From: Ruminococcaceae bacterium UBA2719
GTDB lineage: Bacteria; Bacillota; Clostridia; Oscillospirales; Acutalibacteraceae
Assembly (NCBI GenBank): GCA_002353935.1
Contig: DEKP01000011.1
Location: 5,799 to 69,798 of the forward strand
Direction: 5' to 3'
Length of the DNA stretch: 64,000 nt
Positions within the stretch are counted from its first letter, which is position 1. Each line of letters begins with the position of its first letter. Under the pieces are notes generated by a model that was given only the letters and a program-made list of their open reading frames with translations, did not search any database and was not told where the DNA came from. Made by a program: the position numbers and the translations under genes. Below are positions 60,318 to 64,000 of the stretch, piece after piece.

Positions 60318-61064
60318 TTATGCAAATTTTGACGGATTTGGATCCGCTGATAGTTTTTTTACTTCATCTACAGTAAGATCTCGATATGAACCGGGTTTTA
60401 AGCCGCCTATCTTTACAGTTCCTATCGCCGTGCGCTTTAAACGCAAAACCTCAAGTCCAACCGCTTCACACATTTTTCTTATCTGTCGATTTCTGCCCTC
60501 GCGAATTACGACTTCTATAACTGCTCTGTCCTCTTCCCTCTTTATAACGCGAACCTGTGCAGGGAGGGTCTTTCTGCCGTCGATAATTACACCCTTTTTC
60601 AGTTTCAAGGACTGTTCTTCGATGATATTGGGCTTTACAGATACCCTATAAACCTTATTAACGTGCTTTTTCGGATGCATTATGTGATTTGCAAACTCTC
60701 CATCGTTTGTGAGTAACAGCATTCCCTCAGAGTCTTTGTCCAGTCTACCTATTGGATATACTCTTTCTTCAATATCTTTTATAAGATCCGCTACACATTT
60801 TCTGCCCTTTTCGTCGTTCATAGTAGTAAGTATTCCGCGCGGCTTATTAAGCATAATATAGCGGTATTTCGGCTTTGAGGCAGCTGTAACTCGACGAGAA
60901 TTCACATAAACCTTATCGTTATAGGGATCCACCTTATCGCCTATTACGGCGATTTTACCGTTAACCTTAACCTTGCCCTTTTTTATTAACTCTTCACTTT
61001 TTCTGCGAGAAGCTACGCCACAGTCAGCAAGCAACTTCTGCAATCGTACTAATTTGTGTTCCAA
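60318..61064 (-). CDS. rluB: Ribosomal large-subunit pseudouridine synthase B
   Basis: 248 aa. N-terminal S4 RNA-binding domain (LQKLLADCGVASRRKSEELI, about 7-27) and the RsuA/RluB catalytic domain with Asp in GRLDKDSEGML, plus GRNRQIRKMCEAVG. Makes pseudouridine in 23S rRNA. Start overlaps the end of dacF by 16 bases. Usual place in clostridial scpB-dacF clusters. Confidence 0.95.
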   Translation of the reverse strand: MEHKLVRLQKLLADCGVASRRKSEELIKKGKVKVNGKIAVIGDKVDPYNDKVYVNSRRVTAASKPKYRYIMLNKPRGILTTMNDEKGRKCVADLIKDIEERVYPIGRLDKDSEGMLLLTNDGEFANHIMHPKKHVNKVYRVSVKPNIIEEQSLKLKKGVIIDGRKTLPAQVRVIKREEDRAVIEVVIREGRNRQIRKMCEAVGLEVLRLKRTAIGTVKIGGLKPGSYRDLTVDEVKKLSADPNPSKFA

Positions 61065-62227
61065 TGTAAAAATTCCTTTATTTTTTCAAAAATAGATTTT
61101 TGTTTCTTTTTAGGCATAATTTGATTTTCAGCTATCAAATCAACCTTTTTTATTATTTTTTCGTCTATTGAATATTCAATATAACCAATCACATCGCCTT
61201 CGTTTATACAAGGATAAACAAAAGTTGGTAAATAAACCTGAGTTGTTACCAGATTTGCCTGATTCTTAGCCACTACCATAGGCTCAGTATCGGACGGATA
61301 AAGTGTTAATGTGCTGTCTAAAGCACCAACTGTGTCGACGCAATATTTCTCTTTTGAAACATCTACACTTGTCAACAAATCAAAGCCGTAATCATACAAC
61401 GACATATGATCTTTCCAGTCGTTCCCGTCATTTAACGTAGTGCATACAAGCGTAACTCCGTCTCGTCTTGCAGCAGTTACCAAACACCTGCCGGCCTTTT
61501 TTGTAAAACCGGTTTTGCCAGATATGCAATCATCATATAAAGAAAGCAGGCGGTTGTGATTTGGATACTTGACACTTTTATCCTTAGGTTCAATAAAATC
61601 TACCGTCATGCTTTTTTGAGAAGTTATCTCAGCAAAATCATCGTTTTTAAGCGCATTCGCTAACAAAACAGACATATCGTAAGCTGTAGAATAATGATTT
61701 TCGTCATCAAGTCCGTTTACAGTAGCAAAGCTCGTATTACTCATACCATAGTCTTTTGCACGCTCATTCATCAAATCAACAAACTTTTCTTCGCTTCCCG
61801 AAACAGCAATAGCCGCAGCTTTTGCGGCATCATTGCCCGACTGCATCATCATGCCTACCGCCAAATCATACAGCGTAACTTTTTCGCCCTCTTTGAGATA
61901 CATAGAGCTCCCTTCGGCTATCATATCGGAGGTAAATTCAACAATCTTGTTGTCGCTCTTTGCATATTCCAACGCCAAAAGAGCAGACATAATCTTGGTA
62001 GTAGAAGCCATCGCCATCTTTTCATCTGCATTTTTAGAGGCAATAACTGTATTATTATCAGGACAATAAAGCACAAAAGCCTTTGCCGAGGTACTTACTG
62101 CGCTATTATCGCTTTCAACTTCACTGTCGCTGTTGTCGTTAACATCAATATTGTTTTCAGCAGCTACCTGTACAGGAAACAAAACAAGCGTCAACAAACA
62201 AAAAAATGTACAAATAACACGTTTCAA
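61049..62227 (-). CDS. dacF: D-alanyl-D-alanine carboxypeptidase (DacF type)
   Basis: 392 aa, TTG start with GGGGGGAT 6 bases upstream. Signal peptide (1-23, ending VAA), an acidic Asn/Asp/Ser linker, then a penicillin-binding domain with STTK (75-78), SGN (130-132) and KTG (237-239), and a C-terminal PBP5-type domain plus a basic amphipathic tail. It trims D-Ala from peptidoglycan stem peptides; in spore formers DacF shapes the spore cortex. The ribosome site lies inside a hairpin (62236-62264). Confidence 0.92.
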   Translation of the reverse strand: MKRVICTFFCLLTLVLFPVQVAAENNIDVNDNSDSEVESDNSAVSTSAKAFVLYCPDNNTVIASKNADEKMAMASTTKIMSALLALEYAKSDNKIVEFTSDMIAEGSSMYLKEGEKVTLYDLAVGMMMQSGNDAAKAAAIAVSGSEEKFVDLMNERAKDYGMSNTSFATVNGLDDENHYSTAYDMSVLLANALKNDDFAEITSQKSMTVDFIEPKDKSVKYPNHNRLLSLYDDCISGKTGFTKKAGRCLVTAARRDGVTLVCTTLNDGNDWKDHMSLYDYGFDLLTSVDVSKEKYCVDTVGALDSTLTLYPSDTEPMVVAKNQANLVTTQVYLPTFVYPCINEGDVIGYIEYSIDEKIIKKVDLIAENQIMPKKKQKSIFEKIKEFLHWNTN

Positions 62228-62235
62228 ATATATCC

Positions 62236-62264
62236 CCCCGATATAAAATATTAAAACATCGGGG
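62236..62264 (-). promoter_or_regulatory. Hairpin covering the dacF ribosome site
   Basis: In the mRNA, CCCCGAT (62258-62264) pairs with ATCGGGG (62236-62242), whose G-run is part of the Shine-Dalgarno sequence. The loop is 15 bases. Confidence 0.45.
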
Positions 62265-62283
62265 CGATTATTACATAAAACGA

Positions 62284-62706
62284 TTACATATCAAAATCGC
62301 CTAAATCGTTATCGAGGTCGGATTTTTCTTCAGCCTTTTTATTTTTGTTAAAGAAAGAAGATATTTTATCAATTGTTTCTGGTACCATAGCGACAATTCT
62401 ATCTGCCGCACCGTCATATTTTTCAACCGGCACAAACTTGACATTTCCTTTGGAAATAGATAAAAATCCAATCGGATTTATAGTAACTCCGGCTCCCGAC
62501 CCGCCGCCAAAACACTCGCGGTTATCCTTTTTTGTCGGCAAATCCGATCCGCCGGACGCAAAGCCGTAGCTTACCTTTGACACTGGTATAACAGTAGTTC
62601 CGTCAGGGGTAGTGATCGGATCTCCGATAATTGAATTAACATCGACCATCTCTTTAATTTTTTTCATTGTAGTGTCCATAAGACCGTTAATCGGATGATC
62701 ACTCAT
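62284..62706 (-). CDS. GerW/YtfJ-family sporulation protein
   Basis: 140 aa. The family pattern is clear: NGLMDTTMKKIKEMVDVNSIIGDPI, GTTVIPVSKVSYGFASGG, FGGGSGAGVTINPIGFL. GerW/YtfJ is needed for germination or lysozyme resistance in spores. AAGGAGAT precedes ATG. Supports a spore-forming host. Confidence 0.92.
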   Translation of the reverse strand: MSDHPINGLMDTTMKKIKEMVDVNSIIGDPITTPDGTTVIPVSKVSYGFASGGSDLPTKKDNRECFGGGSGAGVTINPIGFLSISKGNVKFVPVEKYDGAADRIVAMVPETIDKISSFFNKNKKAEEKSDLDNDLGDFDM

Positions 62707-62774
62707 ATCAACATCTCCTTTTATTTAAAGCATGATTTAAATAGAAATTTGAATCAAAATTTAAATTGAAAAAT

Positions 62775-63410
62775 TTATGATTTTATTCTCAGCCACAGCA
62801 GTCTTATAGCAGCTAAGACCGCGTGGGAAACAACAAATATAATTCGTATGTGTGCATGTATATCGCATTTAACAGAAGTCTTTTTATCTTCATCAAAAAG
62901 CGGTTCGATTTTCACATTATAATCTTTAAAATCCGTAATACCATTTATTATATTGACAGAAGAATATATCGCTCCGCACAGCTCACCGTATTTTACAGCC
63001 GTGTCAGCGGCGTCGCTGCCTACAAACTGGATGTAAACATCAAATTTATGCACCACAAGATGTGAAAATATATTTTTTAACGTTGTCGCAGCAAGTTCTG
63101 CAACAGATAAAAACAGCGATATCAAACCGCTAAGACCCTTCTTCTCTTTTAGCTTTGAAAGATAAGAAGGCTTTTTTTCTTTTTTCTTTGATTTTTCTTC
63201 CTTCTCTTTTTTCTTTGAAGGTTCTTTTTTCTTTTCAGGTTTTTTCTTCTTTTGGGGCTTTTTTTGCGTTGGAACAAGCTGAATTTTTATAAATAATATT
63301 TTTAGCGTTAAAAACGGCTCTTCGGTATATGTGAAAAAAATTTCAACCTTTATCAGCAATATCAAAAAAAGAAAAGCCAGTATTCCGAGTATGATATAAA
63401 GAGCTGTCAA
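62775..63410 (-). CDS. DUF2953 membrane protein
   Basis: 211 aa. One N-terminal membrane segment, a strongly basic/acidic Lys-Glu-rich linker (about 50-85), then an alpha/beta DUF2953 domain (VAELAATTLKNIF, VQFVGSDAADTAVKYGELCGAIYS) and a C-terminal hydrophobic stretch. Located between scpB and gerW as in many Clostridia; function unknown. Confidence 0.85.
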   Translation of the reverse strand: MTALYIILGILAFLFLILLIKVEIFFTYTEEPFLTLKILFIKIQLVPTQKKPQKKKKPEKKKEPSKKKEKEEKSKKKEKKPSYLSKLKEKKGLSGLISLFLSVAELAATTLKNIFSHLVVHKFDVYIQFVGSDAADTAVKYGELCGAIYSSVNIINGITDFKDYNVKIEPLFDEDKKTSVKCDIHAHIRIIFVVSHAVLAAIRLLWLRIKS

Positions 63411-63414
63411 AATA

Positions 63415-64000
63415 TCACCTCTGATCAGCTTTGTAATCTACTTCTTTATCTTCTTTCAAGTCATCGTTTATATCTGAGTTGGAGTTTGCCGGTGTGTTAA
63501 TTGATAAATCTTGATTGTTGTCATCATTGACCAGTTGTTTATCTTCAAAAATAGATAACTGTTCATCTTTTGATTTCGGATCTTCCTTTTGTTTAGATTC
63601 AATTTCAGGAAGTTCGTCGATAGAAGAAATTGAAAAGCACCTAAGAAAATTTTCGGTAGTTCCATATAAAAGAGGTCTTCCCGGCAACTCTAATCGGCCC
63701 TTTTCTTCTATCAGATCTTTTGTCGTAAGGCTAGAGATAACGCCCGAACAATCTACTCCTCTAACCTGTTCTATGAAAGCTTTGGTAACAGGCTGATTGT
63801 ATGCTACAACAGAGAGAACCTCCATAGCAGCCTGTGAAAGGGGAATATTTCGACGAAGATCCATAGCTTTTCTAACAAATTGAGCATACTCTTTAACAGA
63901 AACCATCTGATAGCTTTTATTAAGCTTTATAATAGTAATTCCCCTGTTTAATTTAGCGTATTCATCGATCAACTCATCTAAAAGGCTTTTTATTTTGCTT
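63415..64000 (-). CDS. scpB: Segregation and condensation protein B, 5' truncated
   Basis: Runs off the right edge; the frame is open to base 64000 (about 195 aa visible), so the TTG at 63972 is not the start. Two winged-helix units (KEYAQFVRKAM, LSQAAMEVLSVVAYNQPVTKAFIEQVRGVDCSGVI, LPGRPLLYGTTENFLRCF) and an acidic, low-complexity C-terminal tail (after about 135). ScpB binds ScpA and the SMC condensin to fold the chromosome. The stop overlaps the upstream region of DUF2953 closely (4 bp). Confidence 0.95.
   Translation of the reverse strand, partial: SKIKSLLDELIDEYAKLNRGITIIKLNKSYQMVSVKEYAQFVRKAMDLRRNIPLSQAAMEVLSVVAYNQPVTKAFIEQVRGVDCSGVISSLTTKDLIEEKGRLELPGRPLLYGTTENFLRCFSISSIDELPEIESKQKEDPKSKDEQLSIFEDKQLVNDDNNQDLSINTPANSNSDINDDLKEDKEVDYKADQR

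Noticed and set aside
61694..62254. 186-aa plus-strand frame opposite dacF
   Set aside because: DacF active-site motifs are all present on the minus strand, and the plus frame shows antisense-type composition.

Overview
The window looks like low-GC Firmicute chromosome, most likely a spore-forming anaerobe of the Clostridia (Oscillospirales/Ruminococcaceae-like). The reasons are AT-rich intergenic DNA, consensus sigma-A promoters (TTGACA-17-TATAAT), strong AGGAGG ribosome sites, a secreted dockerin protein, sporulation-linked genes (GerW/YtfJ, BofA-like, DacF), a DUF4364 protein, and fermentative enzymes (lactate dehydrogenase, acetate kinase, biotin-dependent carboxyltransferase, indolepyruvate:ferredoxin oxidoreductase). 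The genus is inference.

Layout. 1-15.4 kb is ordinary host DNA: the end of a CAP-domain protein, a dockerin protein, a stomatin/NfeD pair, DUF4364, a three-gene ABC-2 exporter, a BofA-like protein, secG, a topoisomerase IV-like pair, uvrB and radC. At 15,462 lies tRNA-Leu(GAG) under a perfect promoter. Its 3' end is the left attachment site of an integrated element of about 17.5 kb (15,533-33,015), bounded by a 13-bp direct repeat of the tRNA 3' end. The element has an integrase and an excisionase-like gene at its right end, a RepA_N replication protein preceded by two 123-bp tandem repeats, a TnpV/DUF6809 remnant at its left end, and two cargo modules.

The main cargo is a four-gene operon (16,938-27,621): a 533-aa protein with a zinc-finger-like N-terminus, a 922-aa coiled-coil protein ending in what looks like a dead AAA+ domain, a 344-aa protein of unknown function, and a 1749-aa SF2 helicase with a DUF1998-type cysteine cluster. 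The helicase resembles DruE of the Druantia anti-phage systems. The partners are not recognised, so this is the best candidate for an undescribed or divergent defence system. The second module is an AAA_14/DUF4143 ATPase plus a HipA-like kinase on the opposite strand. Between the two modules lies a long imperfect inverted repeat.

33-64 kb is host DNA again: a membrane-anchored lipase-like protein, an FAD dehydrogenase, ldh, and an arylpyruvate catabolic operon (Na+ symporter, two phenylacetate-CoA-ligase-type enzymes, iorA, iorB, ACT protein) behind a structured leader. Next come DUF1643, small membrane proteins, an IclR regulator, and a molybdate uptake/molybdenum cofactor operon (modA-modB-modC-moaA-moaC::MOSC-moeA-like-mogA-like). 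Then ackA diverges from tmcAL, followed by a carboxyltransferase operon and the conserved scpB-DUF2953-gerW-dacF-rluB cluster, which runs off the right edge.

All calls come from reading the sequence and its translations. No database search or structure prediction was run.
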